From NCBI GenBank assembly GCA_041165345.1, contig JBEANQ010000010.1, positions 1 to 27,618 of the forward strand: a stretch of DNA of 27,618 nt. The letters are read 5' to 3'. A program made the translations under genes and the position numbers. Below, piece by piece: positions 7,798 through 14,597 of this stretch. This DNA comes from JBBKWH01 sp041165345. GTDB lineage: Bacteria; Pseudomonadota; Gammaproteobacteria; Pseudomonadales; Moraxellaceae. The notes beneath the pieces were generated by a model. It worked only from the letters and a program-made list of their open reading frames with translations. It made no database searches and was not told the origin of the DNA. How positions within the stretch are numbered: the stretch's first letter is position 1; each line of letters opens with the position of its first letter.

Positions 7798-8595
7798 TCA
7801 AAGCTCAATATGAAATGCATGTTCTGGTGCAGGATAGTGTCCTGCGCGGACATCTTGATGAAACCGTTGAAATGCACCGGTAATGCTATCAGCATCTTGC
7901 ATAAAATTGCGCACAAATCGAGCAGGTTTGCCATGATGTAAGCCCAACATGTCGTGCATCACCAACACTTGGCCATCGCAGTCGCTGCCTGCACCAATGC
8001 CAATGACCGGTACATCAAAACGCGCACGGACTTCACCCGCTAATGCCGCAGGAACGCACTCCAGCAGCAGTAGCACCGCGCCGGCGTCGACCACTGCTTG
8101 GCAATCGGCTAACAGTTGATCGGCAGCGGCACGGGTGCGACCCTGCACGCGGTATCCACCAAACACGTTGACCGATTGTGGCGTTAAGCCCAAATGCACA
8201 CAGGTTGGAACGCCACCTTGCGCCAATACACGGACGGTCTCGGCCAGCCATGCCCCACCTTCTAATTTGACCGCGTGCGCACCGGCTTGCATGAGTGTGG
8301 TCGCTGCGCGAATCGCGTCAGGCAGGGTGGCATAGGTCATAAAGGGCAAGTCTGCCATGATGAAGGCATGGCGATTACCGCGCACAACAGCACGGGTATG
8401 GTAGGCCAAGTCGTCAACGGTGACGGGGAGCGTCGAATCATGCCCTTGTACGACCATCCCCAAAGAATCACCAATGAGAATACTGTCGACTTCGGCCATT
8501 TGCATGGCATGGGCAAAGGTGGCGTCATAACAGGTGAGGCACGAAAACGGTGTTTTGCTGGCCTTGTATTGTCGCAGTTGGTTGAGGCTGATCAT
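7798..8595 (-). CDS. panB: 3-methyl-2-oxobutanoate hydroxymethyltransferase
   Basis: 265 residues, the family's usual length. It transfers a hydroxymethyl group from methylene-tetrahydrofolate to alpha-ketoisovalerate, the first committed step to pantoate. Signatures are LTCYDATFA, ILIGDSLGMVVQGHDSTLPV (metal-binding Asp), MADLPFMTY, VKLEGG, CVHLGLTPQSV and the catalytic-region LLLECVPAAL. It is placed between folK (24 bases upstream) and panC (3 bases downstream), so a folate-pathway gene and a folate-using enzyme share the transcript. The ATG at 8595 has only a weak ribosome site (GAGA). Confidence 0.97.
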   Translation of the reverse strand: MISLNQLRQYKASKTPFSCLTCYDATFAHAMQMAEVDSILIGDSLGMVVQGHDSTLPVTVDDLAYHTRAVVRGNRHAFIMADLPFMTYATLPDAIRAATTLMQAGAHAVKLEGGAWLAETVRVLAQGGVPTCVHLGLTPQSVNVFGGYRVQGRTRAAADQLLADCQAVVDAGAVLLLLECVPAALAGEVRARFDVPVIGIGAGSDCDGQVLVMHDMLGLHHGKPARFVRNFMQDADSITGAFQRFHQDVRAGHYPAPEHAFHIEL

Positions 8596-8619
8596 GAAGA
8601 GGGTCTCTTGCGTTGCCCC

Positions 8620-9135
8620 TTAGGGGTGTTCAGAAAAACATTCGGGCTGCCGAATCGCCCATGTAGAGGATTGCACGGGGCGAATACCATCCCGTTGACG
8701 TGCCAGTGGTGAAGCCGACAAGGCATGGCCCGCCACCATGAGCGTTGGGTCTAGATCCAGTAAAGGTTGAATCACAAAACTGCGCTCAAGAATGCCCACA
8801 TGCGGAATGGTCAGGCGATCTGTGTGCAGGCTGATTTGATCAAACAATAAAAGATCAAGATCAAGGGTTCGCTCACCCCAATGGCGTAAACGCCGCCGCC
8901 CTGCCAGTTGCTCAATGTGCTGTAAAGCATCCAATAAGGCGATGGGCGACAACGATGTGTCTAGGCGTACCGCAGCATTTAAGTAGTCGGGCTGATCTTG
9001 CGGCCCCATGGGGGTGCTGGCATATAACCGAGACACGTGAACCTGACCCAGTGCCTGTAGGCTGTCGATTGCATCTTGCAGTAATGCCAGCGAGTCGCCC
9101 AAATTGCTGCCTAAGCCAATGTAGGCGACAGCCAT
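8620..9135 (-). CDS. folK: 2-amino-4-hydroxy-6-hydroxymethyldihydropteridine pyrophosphokinase (HPPK)
   Basis: 171 residues from the ATG at 9135. The frame is open much further upstream inside pcnB, but the family N-terminus MAVAYIGLGSNLGD fixes the start, one base after the pcnB stop. Motifs are GLGSNLGD, the substrate loop before PMGPQDQPDYLNA, and ERTLDLDLLLFD with the magnesium-binding Asp92 and Asp94. The enzyme moves pyrophosphate from ATP to the pterin in folate synthesis. The order pcnB-folK-panB-panC is the same as in Pseudomonas. Confidence 0.95.
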   Translation of the reverse strand: MAVAYIGLGSNLGDSLALLQDAIDSLQALGQVHVSRLYASTPMGPQDQPDYLNAAVRLDTSLSPIALLDALQHIEQLAGRRRLRHWGERTLDLDLLLFDQISLHTDRLTIPHVGILERSFVIQPLLDLDPTLMVAGHALSASPLARQRDGIRPVQSSTWAIRQPECFSEHP

Positions 9136-9136
9136 T

Positions 9137-10747
9137 TTAGTACGGCCCCATAAACACAGTCGACAGGTCGCGTGGACGACGGCGACGACGCGGCAATGGC
9201 CGGTCTTCTGATTGACGGCCACCACGCTCACGGCTCTGGCTGCGTGGCGCACGGCCACGATCCGAGGACTGGCGGGCATCCGGCTCGGACGGCAGATTGA
9301 CATCAATACTACTGGTGTCTGGACGATCACCATCGGTCGCGATCATTTCAATGCCGTCTAAGCCCTGTGACGGTTGTTCGCTTTCTTGGCGCTCATCACG
9401 TTGACGAGTACGACGGCGGCGGCGTGGCTTGTCGTCTTCAACCGGTAACAGTTGAATCGGTTGGGCATCCATTTGCACCACAACGCGCTCATCTGCTACC
9501 CGAGTGTTATTTTTTTTACGATGGGCGCGCAGTTGTTGGCGATTCAACTGATTGATGGTTTTTTCGCGTTGGTCGTTATCGAGCTCTTGATAGTCATGCC
9601 ACCACTGTCCCATGCCCATGGTGACCGGATCGCCGGATTTTTCGCGCAGGTATAAAAAATCAAAACCAGCACGAAAGCGTGGGTGAATCGATAACGATGG
9701 AATTTGGCGCGCACGCGGCTCGATCAAGCGTGGTTGCAGCTCCCAGATTTCACGAATAAACACTTCGGCGTAGCGTGGAATGGCGGTGCGCTTTTGTTGC
9801 CGACGCATGACGTCAACACCCGCCTGCGTCCATGCTTCGGTATGCGGCATGCCTGCGGCTTCAAGCTGATGCACACGATCCAAAAATGGTTGCCACATTA
9901 AGACGGCATAGAAGAACGCCGGATTAATGCTTTTGCCTGAACGAATACGAATGTCGGTGTTATCTGCTGCCCGTTGAATAAATGGCGTCATGGCAGGCGG
10001 TGCGTCTGCAAACAAGACCGACCACACCTGATGCTCAATCATCAAATGCATGAGGGGAGCAAGGTAGCCACCGGTAAACATTTTTTGGCTTTCATCGTAC
10101 AACCGATGAGGTGATACCTCTAACAGCAGCTTTGCCAATGCAGGCGTCATGACCTTGATGATGGACGGGTCTATCTTAAATTCAAGCTTGGCCGCAAAGC
10201 GCAGTACACGCAGCATACGGACAGGGTCTTCTTCAAAACGCTGTAGAGGTTCGCCTAGAAACTTGATTTGTTCAGATTCAATGTCATCCATGCCACGACA
10301 AAAATCTAAAATTTGACCTTTGCGAGGTTGGTAGTACAGCGCATTGATGGTGAAATCACGGCGCGAAAAATCTTGTTGAATGGTGCCCCAAACGTTGTCA
10401 CGGGTAATCATGCCCGCGGCTGTGGTGGCGGGCTTACGAGGCGGCGCACGAAAGGTGGCGACCTCAATCATGTCACGGCCAGAATACACATGAGCCAGCT
10501 CAAAGCGACGGCCAATGATTCGGCAGCGCTTGCCAAAAACATCCCGAATTTGGTTGGGTGTGGCATTGGTCACAGCGTCAAAATCTTTGGGGTGTAGTCC
10601 CAACAGCAAATCGCGAACACCCCCACCGACAATATAGGCCTCATAACCGGCTTCGGTCAGGGTGTCGATGATGTCAAGAATGGCAGCAGACAGCTGAGAT
10701 GGCACCAAGCCAAATGTAGACGCGCGCAGGGTTTGCACAGGCGGCAT
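9137..10747 (-). CDS. pcnB: Poly(A) polymerase I with extended arginine-rich tail
   Basis: About 536 residues. The nucleotidyltransferase head shows YIVGGGVRDLLLGLHPKDFDAVTNA (quoted motif parts GGGVRD and Asp55-x-Asp57), then FSRRDFTINAL, FEEDPVRMLRVLRFAAKL and SPHRLYDESQKMF, all typical of bacterial poly(A) polymerase I, which adds A-tails that speed RNA decay. After the core comes a disordered tail of about 130 residues with arginine clusters and acidic stretches. Start choice: the TTG at 10849 lies in the U-tract of the upstream RNA terminator, and the ATG at 10795 lies inside a predicted -10 box, so both are unlikely. The ATG at 10747 is preceded almost directly by AAGGAG; the GTG at 10738 has a better spacing (10 bases) and is an alternative. 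Confidence 0.93.
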   Translation of the reverse strand: MPPVQTLRASTFGLVPSQLSAAILDIIDTLTEAGYEAYIVGGGVRDLLLGLHPKDFDAVTNATPNQIRDVFGKRCRIIGRRFELAHVYSGRDMIEVATFRAPPRKPATTAAGMITRDNVWGTIQQDFSRRDFTINALYYQPRKGQILDFCRGMDDIESEQIKFLGEPLQRFEEDPVRMLRVLRFAAKLEFKIDPSIIKVMTPALAKLLLEVSPHRLYDESQKMFTGGYLAPLMHLMIEHQVWSVLFADAPPAMTPFIQRAADNTDIRIRSGKSINPAFFYAVLMWQPFLDRVHQLEAAGMPHTEAWTQAGVDVMRRQQKRTAIPRYAEVFIREIWELQPRLIEPRARQIPSLSIHPRFRAGFDFLYLREKSGDPVTMGMGQWWHDYQELDNDQREKTINQLNRQQLRAHRKKNNTRVADERVVVQMDAQPIQLLPVEDDKPRRRRRTRQRDERQESEQPSQGLDGIEMIATDGDRPDTSSIDVNLPSEPDARQSSDRGRAPRSQSRERGGRQSEDRPLPRRRRRPRDLSTVFMGPY

Positions 10748-10790
10748 GCTCCTTGGCAGCAGGTAAAACAAAGAAAAGTTAAGCGGGTTG

Positions 10791-10819
10791 ATCATAGCCG
10801 TTTGCTGTTGTTTGGGCAA
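10791..10819 (-). promoter_or_regulatory. Sigma70 promoter of pcnB
   Basis: TTGCCC (10814-10819) and TATGAT (10791-10796) are separated by exactly 17 bases on the minus strand; transcription would start near 10784, about 37 bases before the preferred start codon. It lies downstream of the terminator of the sRNA-like gene, giving pcnB an independent start. Confidence 0.65.
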
Positions 10820-10847
10820 TTTACTCGATGATTTGCTTTTTGTGGAC

Positions 10848-10879
10848 AAAAAAAACCGCGGAAGGCAAGCCTTCCGCGG
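10848..10879 (-). terminator. Strong Rho-independent terminator of the CrcZ-like RNA
   Basis: A perfect 11-bp stem (CCGCGGAAGGC 10856-10866 with GCCTTCCGCGG 10869-10879), a two-base loop, and eight consecutive T on the minus strand. No protein gene ends within 390 bases upstream of it, and comEA has its own terminator, so it must serve a separate short transcript. Confidence 0.93.
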
Positions 10880-11063
10880 GCGCTGTTGTTATTGTGCGTC
10901 TAGTTAACTGTGTTCTTTTATTATTTTGATGTTGCTTCTACTTCCTCTTTCGCCCTCTCTTTTGTACTGCTCCCTGTGCTGTCCGTCGTCTGTCAGTCAG
11001 TTGTGTTGACAACGCAGCGTTATTGTTCTGCAAAGAACCTTGTGATGTTTTGTTTGGTTCTGT
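10848..11063 (-). ncRNA. crcZ: CrcZ-like Hfq/Crc-sequestering small RNA (candidate)
   Basis: Between the sigma54 promoter and the terminator lies a transcript of about 210 nt that contains no ATG at all and is A- and purine-rich. It holds three exact copies of AAnAAnAA, the CA motif bound by Hfq/Crc: AACAATAA (11020-11027), AATAATAA (10918-10925) and AATAACAA (10886-10893). A 5' hairpin (AGAACC 11056-11061 with GGTTCT 11034-11039) displays an A-rich 16-base loop, and a small GTTGT/ACAAC hairpin follows (11000-11013). In Pseudomonas, CrcZ is a sigma54/CbrB-driven RNA encoded directly upstream of pcnB that removes Hfq/Crc from catabolic mRNAs. Position, promoter class, motif content and terminator all agree; it is shorter than the ~400 nt of P. 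aeruginosa CrcZ, and cbrB is not next to it here. Function is inferred. Confidence 0.78.
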
Positions 11064-11073
11064 GTATGTCTAT

Positions 11074-11089
11074 TGCAGCAGGCGTGCCA
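11074..11089 (-). promoter_or_regulatory. Sigma54 (-24/-12) promoter of the CrcZ-like RNA
   Basis: TGGCACGCCTGCTGCA on the minus strand fits the sigma54 consensus with 10 bases between GG and GC; transcription should begin near 11063. The core is nearly the same as that of the pilA promoter (TGGCACGCC shared). Confidence 0.88.
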
Positions 11090-11104
11090 ACTCCATAGTT
11101 TCTT

Positions 11105-11126
11105 CATGATATTTTTTAAAATCATG
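11105..11126. promoter_or_regulatory. Palindrome CATGAT-N10-ATCATG upstream of the sigma54 promoter
   Basis: Two 6-base arms at 11105-11110 and 11121-11126 flank an AT-rich spacer, 42-63 bases before the predicted start, within an AT-rich stretch (about 11100-11170). This could be a protein site or a bendable region between enhancer and promoter; the binding protein is unknown. Confidence 0.35.
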
Positions 11127-11185
11127 TTTTTATTTGCATTTATTTTTTTAAACTTTGGGGAATATTTTTACACCACATGCATGGG

Positions 11186-11256
11186 GTAACACTTAGGCAT
11201 GGCAAAAGCTACCCACTGGGTAGCTTCGTAACAAACAGGGCGGTAACAAAGTAACA
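11186..11256 (-). promoter_or_regulatory. Four TGTTAC repeats, candidate enhancer sites of a CbrB/NtrC-type activator
   Basis: TGTTAC occurs four times on the minus strand (complement GTAACA at 11186-11191, 11228-11233, 11243-11248, 11251-11256), 120-195 bases upstream of the predicted start of the CrcZ-like RNA. TGTTAC is, from memory, the half-site of the CbrB operator in Pseudomonas crcZ promoters. Here the copies are direct rather than inverted, so the match is to the half-site only. Confidence 0.55.
11204..11226 (-). terminator. Terminator of comEA
   Basis: AAGCTACCC (11206-11214) pairs with GGGTAGCTT (11218-11226) around a 3-base loop, and the minus strand continues with T residues. 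It follows the comEA stop by about 48 bases and lies among the TGTTAC repeats. Confidence 0.7.
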
Positions 11257-11273
11257 GATGTGGGGAAACCGCA

Positions 11274-11741
11274 CTAACGCAACCGAATGATGGCGCGATT
11301 ATGCTCAATGGTGGCAGGGCCAATTCCTTTGACTTGATCTAAGTCCTCAATCGAGGAAAAAGAACCATGAATGGCTCGATATTCAACAATTGCTTGGGCG
11401 CGTTTTTCGCCAATTCCTTTTAACTGCGTGGCTAGCGTTGCAGCATCCGCAGTATTGATATTGACGTTTTGCGACGGATTTGCCGATTTTTGACTAAAAT
11501 CTGAGGGTTTGTTCACAGATTTTGCCGGTGCGGATGCGGTCACAGCGGCAACTGGGCTAGCCACCGTCGATTGAAAAGGATTGGACGCCAAACGAGAGGA
11601 TGGGCCGTCAATACTGAGTAAATGCGCGGCATCTCGAGCAGTTGCGGCACACACGGGCGCAGCCACGCCTAACACCGACCAAACGCACAAACTGGCGCAC
11701 AAAAACCAACGGAACGACCATGGGGATGGGACAGGGGGCAT
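11274..11741 (-). CDS. comEA: ComEA-like helix-hairpin-helix DNA-binding protein, exported
   Basis: 155 residues. An N-terminal hydrophobic signal (about 10-32, ending PVCAA) is followed by a Ser/Ala/Pro-rich linker of some 55 residues and a C-terminal HhH domain starting at VNINTADAATLATQLKGIGEKRAQAIVEYR and ending KGIGPATIEHNRAIIRLR (quoted in part by motifs INTADAATL and KGIGPATIE). ComEA binds incoming DNA in the periplasm during type IV pilus-dependent natural transformation. It stands alone with its own terminator. The long linker is unusual beside the ~90-110-residue minimal ComEA proteins of other gammaproteobacteria. A competence role fits with pilA in the same window but is inferred. 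Confidence 0.88.
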   Translation of the reverse strand: MPPVPSPWSFRWFLCASLCVWSVLGVAAPVCAATARDAAHLLSIDGPSSRLASNPFQSTVASPVAAVTASAPAKSVNKPSDFSQKSANPSQNVNINTADAATLATQLKGIGEKRAQAIVEYRAIHGSFSSIEDLDQVKGIGPATIEHNRAIIRLR

Positions 11742-11797
11742 GATTTAAAGTCTCTGATGTGGATTAAATGGTTAAAATCATTTGATAAAACAAAACA

Positions 11798-12802
11798 CTA
11801 GCCGCCGGTCATATTCATAAACCGAACAATTTGCGGCGCGTCATTGAGGTCAAAATGGTGGCGCTCGGGTTTTTGACCCAGCGCGTGCCGAATATGCGCA
11901 GCGAGTTGTGCGTCTGTGTGGCCGCCGCCACGCAACAGGGGCATCAGTTCTGTGCCGTGTTCATTGCCCAAACACAGCAGCAGACGGCCTTCGCTGGTAA
12001 CGCGCACGCGGTTGCAGTCGGCACAAAAGTTATGACTATGTGGCGAAATAAACCCAATCCGACTTTGGCTACCCACCAGTTGGACATAGCGTGACGGCCC
12101 ACTGGTGCTGTAGTCGGTGGGCTGGAGCGCGTATTCGGTGGCAATCAAAGTCCGAATGTCTGCGCTGGGCATGAGCGACAGGGCGCGTGAATGTTCGCTG
12201 ATTTGTCCCAATGGCATTTCTTCAATAAAACTGAGGTCAAGCCCACGATCATGTGCAAAAGCCACCAGCGGTAAAATTTGGTTGTCGTTGCGGCCTTTCA
12301 TCATCACGGCATTCAGTTTAATGGCAAAGCCTGCCTGTTGTGCTGCATCAATACCCCGCAACACGTCGGCCAAATGGCCGGTGCGAGTCAGTTCATGAAA
12401 CTGCTGAGGGTCCAGCGTGTCGAGGCTGATGTTGAGGCGTGACAGTCCTGCGGCTTTTAGTGGTGCGGCCAGTTTATCTAAACGTGCGCCGTTGGTGGTC
12501 ATGACCACGTCACCCGACTGAGCCAAACGCTCAACCAACCACGGCAAGTCGCGCCGCACCAAGGGTTCTCCGCCTGTCAGCCGAAAAGTTTGCACACCCA
12601 AACCGGCAAACACTTGCCCAAGCCGTGCGAGTTCTTCAAGGCTCAAGACGCGGTCACGCGGCAAAAACGTCATGTCTTCGCTCATGCAATACACACAGCG
12701 AAAATCACAGCGGTCGGTGACCGACAAGCGCACATAACGAATGGTGCGGGCGAACGGGTCGATCAAGGCGGGTGGCGCTGGCAAAACGGCGGGGGTGTTC
12801 AT
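11798..12802 (-). CDS. moaA: GTP 3',8-cyclase MoaA (radical SAM)
   Basis: 334 residues from the ATG at 12802, which overlaps the mazG stop (TAATG), so it is probably translationally coupled. The SAM cluster cysteines are Cys32, Cys36 and Cys39 in TDRCDFRCVYCM; FRLTGGEPLVRRDL and LNISLDTLD follow. The second cluster is in NFCADCNRVRVTSEG with a third Cys in LLLCLG, and the chain ends in the Gly-Gly that MoaA needs for catalysis. It converts GTP in the first step of molybdenum cofactor synthesis. No other moa gene is nearby. An in-frame start 54 bases upstream would sit within mazG and is less likely. Confidence 0.96.
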   Translation of the reverse strand: MNTPAVLPAPPALIDPFARTIRYVRLSVTDRCDFRCVYCMSEDMTFLPRDRVLSLEELARLGQVFAGLGVQTFRLTGGEPLVRRDLPWLVERLAQSGDVVMTTNGARLDKLAAPLKAAGLSRLNISLDTLDPQQFHELTRTGHLADVLRGIDAAQQAGFAIKLNAVMMKGRNDNQILPLVAFAHDRGLDLSFIEEMPLGQISEHSRALSLMPSADIRTLIATEYALQPTDYSTSGPSRYVQLVGSQSRIGFISPHSHNFCADCNRVRVTSEGRLLLCLGNEHGTELMPLLRGGGHTDAQLAAHIRHALGQKPERHHFDLNDAPQIVRFMNMTGG

Positions 12803-13593
12803 TAGGATGGCTCGACCGGTGCGGGGGTGCGCAAGGCGATTTTGGCTGCATCCCACAGCGCGTCCATCTCACTTAAGGTCGATTGCTCAGGGGTTTTGCC
12901 TTGCTCGGCCAAACGGTCTTCAATGTAGGCAAAACGACTGCGAAACTTGTGTACGGTACCGAGTACGGCGGTTTCGCTTTGAATATTGAGTTTACGCGCT
13001 ACATTGACCAAGGCAAATAAACAGTCGCCGAGTTCGTCTTCAATGTCGGCCACATTGCCGCTGTAAATGGCATGATCAAGTTCGGTGAGCTCTTCGTGTA
13101 GTTTGTCGCGTGCGCCGTCAACGTCTGGCCAATCAAAACCGAGCTTGGCCGCTTGTTTTTGTAGCTGTTGCGCTTGCATCAGCGCAGGGCCAGCCTTGAC
13201 CTCGTCTAAGCGCCGACGCACCCCGCCCCGCTCGTGTTGTTTGATCTGTTCCCATTGTGTATTCACCGCAGCGCTGTCAGAGGCTGTGCTGTCAGCAAAG
13301 ACATGCGGATGTCGCCGAATCAGTTTATGCGCCAGCGTGTCGACCACATCGGCAAAGTTAAACTGACCGGCTTCTTCATACATGCAAGCCTGAAACACCA
13401 CTTGCAGCAGTAAGTCACCGAGTTCATCACGAATATGGGCGCTGTCGCCGTCCCGAATCGCGGCGTCGACTTCGTAGGCTTCTTCGATGGCATACCGGCT
13501 CAGGCTTTGCGGCGTTTGCACCCGATCCCACGGACATTCAGCCCGCAGACGTTGCATCAAGGCCAGCAGATCAGGCAAGGAATGGCGAGACAT
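12802..13593 (-). CDS. mazG: Nucleoside triphosphate pyrophosphohydrolase MazG
   Basis: 263 residues from the ATG at 13593 (GGAG 8 bases before), equal to E. coli MazG. Two tandem MazG folds are visible: the first with AIEEAYEVDAAI and RDELGDLLLQVVFQ (Glu37, Glu38, Glu41, Glu57, Asp60 for magnesium), the second with EELTELDHAI and IEDELGDCLFALVN. The enzyme hydrolyses (d)NTPs and in E. coli also lowers ppGpp during starvation. In Pseudomonas it sits next to relA; here two plus-strand genes lie between them. It is followed by moaA with a one-base overlap. Confidence 0.95.
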   Translation of the reverse strand: MSRHSLPDLLALMQRLRAECPWDRVQTPQSLSRYAIEEAYEVDAAIRDGDSAHIRDELGDLLLQVVFQACMYEEAGQFNFADVVDTLAHKLIRRHPHVFADSTASDSAAVNTQWEQIKQHERGGVRRRLDEVKAGPALMQAQQLQKQAAKLGFDWPDVDGARDKLHEELTELDHAIYSGNVADIEDELGDCLFALVNVARKLNIQSETAVLGTVHKFRSRFAYIEDRLAEQGKTPEQSTLSEMDALWDAAKIALRTPAPVEPS

Positions 13594-13634
13594 GGCAACG
13601 CTCCACAGCACCGCAACAACGGCAGAATAACCTG

Positions 13635-13663
13635 ATTGTAGCGTCATTTTCCGTCAATGACGC
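13635..13663. promoter_or_regulatory. Inverted repeat over the predicted mazG promoter
   Basis: GCGTCATT (13641-13648) and AATGACGC (13656-13663) form an 8-bp inverted repeat with a 7-base spacer. It adjoins TACAAT (minus strand, 13635-13640), a likely -10 box for mazG, and lies in the gap shared with the divergent dehydrogenase gene. This position suggests an operator; the regulator is unknown and no convincing -35 was found. Confidence 0.4.
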
Positions 13664-13723
13664 GGCGCAATCGGCAGTGCTAGCATGATTGGACAACAAC
13701 GATGTCATTCAGGTCATTTTTTT

Positions 13724-14491
13724 ATGCAACAGTGCATCATGATTACCGGCGCTGGCGCTGGCATTGGCGCAACGACTGCGCGACATTTTATTGCACAGGG
13801 GTGGCGGGTGGGTTTGTATGACCGCAACCTTGCCGCCGTGCAACAATTGGCCGCACAGCTAGGCAAAGACGCCCATGCTGGCGCATTAGACGTGACCCAA
13901 GCCGACCAATGGGACAGCGCACTGGCCGACTTTATGGCATGGAGCGGTCGCCTTGATGTCCTGCTGAACAACGCGGGTATTTTGTACTCGGGGCCATTTG
14001 AATCGATTGCGTTGACCGATCACGCCCGCTTGCTACACGTCAATGTGCAAGGCGTGATGAACGGCTGCCATGCTGCTCTGCCCTATTTGCAGCAATGCAC
14101 GGGCGCACGGGTGATTAACCTGTCGTCGGCGTCGGCGCTCTATGGACAGCAGAACCTTGCGAGCTACTCGGCCAGCAAATTTGCCATTCGCGGGCTCACC
14201 GAAGCCCTTGATGGCGAATGGGCGCGCTTTGGTATTCGGGTGATGGACATCATGCCGCTGTTTGTACAAACCGACATGGTGACCAATATGAACGCAGGCA
14301 GCATTAAGCGTTTAGGGGTGAACCTCAGTCCTGCCGATGTCGCCGCCGTCATTTGGCGTGCCGCCACCACTCACAGCCGACTTGCACCCACACATTGGCC
14401 GGTGGGCTGGCCTGCACGGGCGCTGTACCACCTAATTGGCATCACCCCTGATCGAGTCAATAAAGTGATTAATGGCTGGCTGGGGCACTGA
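13724..14491 (+). CDS. Short-chain dehydrogenase/reductase (SDR), substrate unknown
   Basis: 255 residues. A classical SDR: the Rossmann motif TGAGAGIG is at about residues 8-15, NNAG at 82-85, and the catalytic Ser near 134-135 with Tyr148-x3-Lys152 (YSASK). VQTDMV follows at the usual cofactor site. Lack of special signatures prevents assigning the substrate; lipid or aldehyde reduction is only one possibility. The ATG at 13724 leaves two residues or so before the fold begins; upstream ATG (13685) and downstream ATG (13739) are alternatives, and none has a strong ribosome site. It is divergent from mazG. Confidence 0.85.
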   Translation: MQQCIMITGAGAGIGATTARHFIAQGWRVGLYDRNLAAVQQLAAQLGKDAHAGALDVTQADQWDSALADFMAWSGRLDVLLNNAGILYSGPFESIALTDHARLLHVNVQGVMNGCHAALPYLQQCTGARVINLSSASALYGQQNLASYSASKFAIRGLTEALDGEWARFGIRVMDIMPLFVQTDMVTNMNAGSIKRLGVNLSPADVAAVIWRAATTHSRLAPTHWPVGWPARALYHLIGITPDRVNKVINGWLGH

Positions 14492-14531
14492 TTTCAATCT
14501 GTGAATCAATTGGCAAAACAACATAAAAAAT

Positions 14532-14568
14532 TTGACAGCAGAAACGCGAATTCATAGATTCGCGTTTC
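14532..14568 (+). promoter_or_regulatory. Promoter with overlapping inverted repeat ahead of the secreted-protein gene
   Basis: TTGACA (14532-14537), a 17-base spacer and TAGATT (14555-14560) make a sigma70 promoter with a perfect -35. A perfect 11-bp inverted repeat, GAAACGCGAAT (14541-14551) and ATTCGCGTTTC (14558-14568), overlaps spacer and -10. It could be a repressor site, or a terminator for the upstream gene, though only a short broken T-run follows. Confidence 0.55.
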
Positions 14569-14597
14569 TTGCACCATAACCATCTGGATAAAAACCA

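Noticed and set aside
9136..9333. Longer N-terminus of FolK
   Set aside because: It would overlap the pcnB coding region by ~200 bases and encode an Arg/Val-rich out-of-frame reading; the family start is at 9135.
10748..10849. Longer N-terminus of PcnB from TTG or the first ATG
   Set aside because: These codons overlap a terminator T-run and a -10 box; neither has a ribosome site.
10910..11098. Plus-strand frame of 62 codons across the sRNA-like unit
   Set aside because: It is the complement of the A-rich transcript, gives a Phe/Ser/Val-rich sequence without a ribosome site, and the promoter and terminator read the other way.
11204..11226. Hairpin near the TGTTAC repeats as part of the enhancer
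   Set aside because: The 9-bp stem with T-run on the comEA strand is better explained as the comEA terminator, although a dual role is not excluded.
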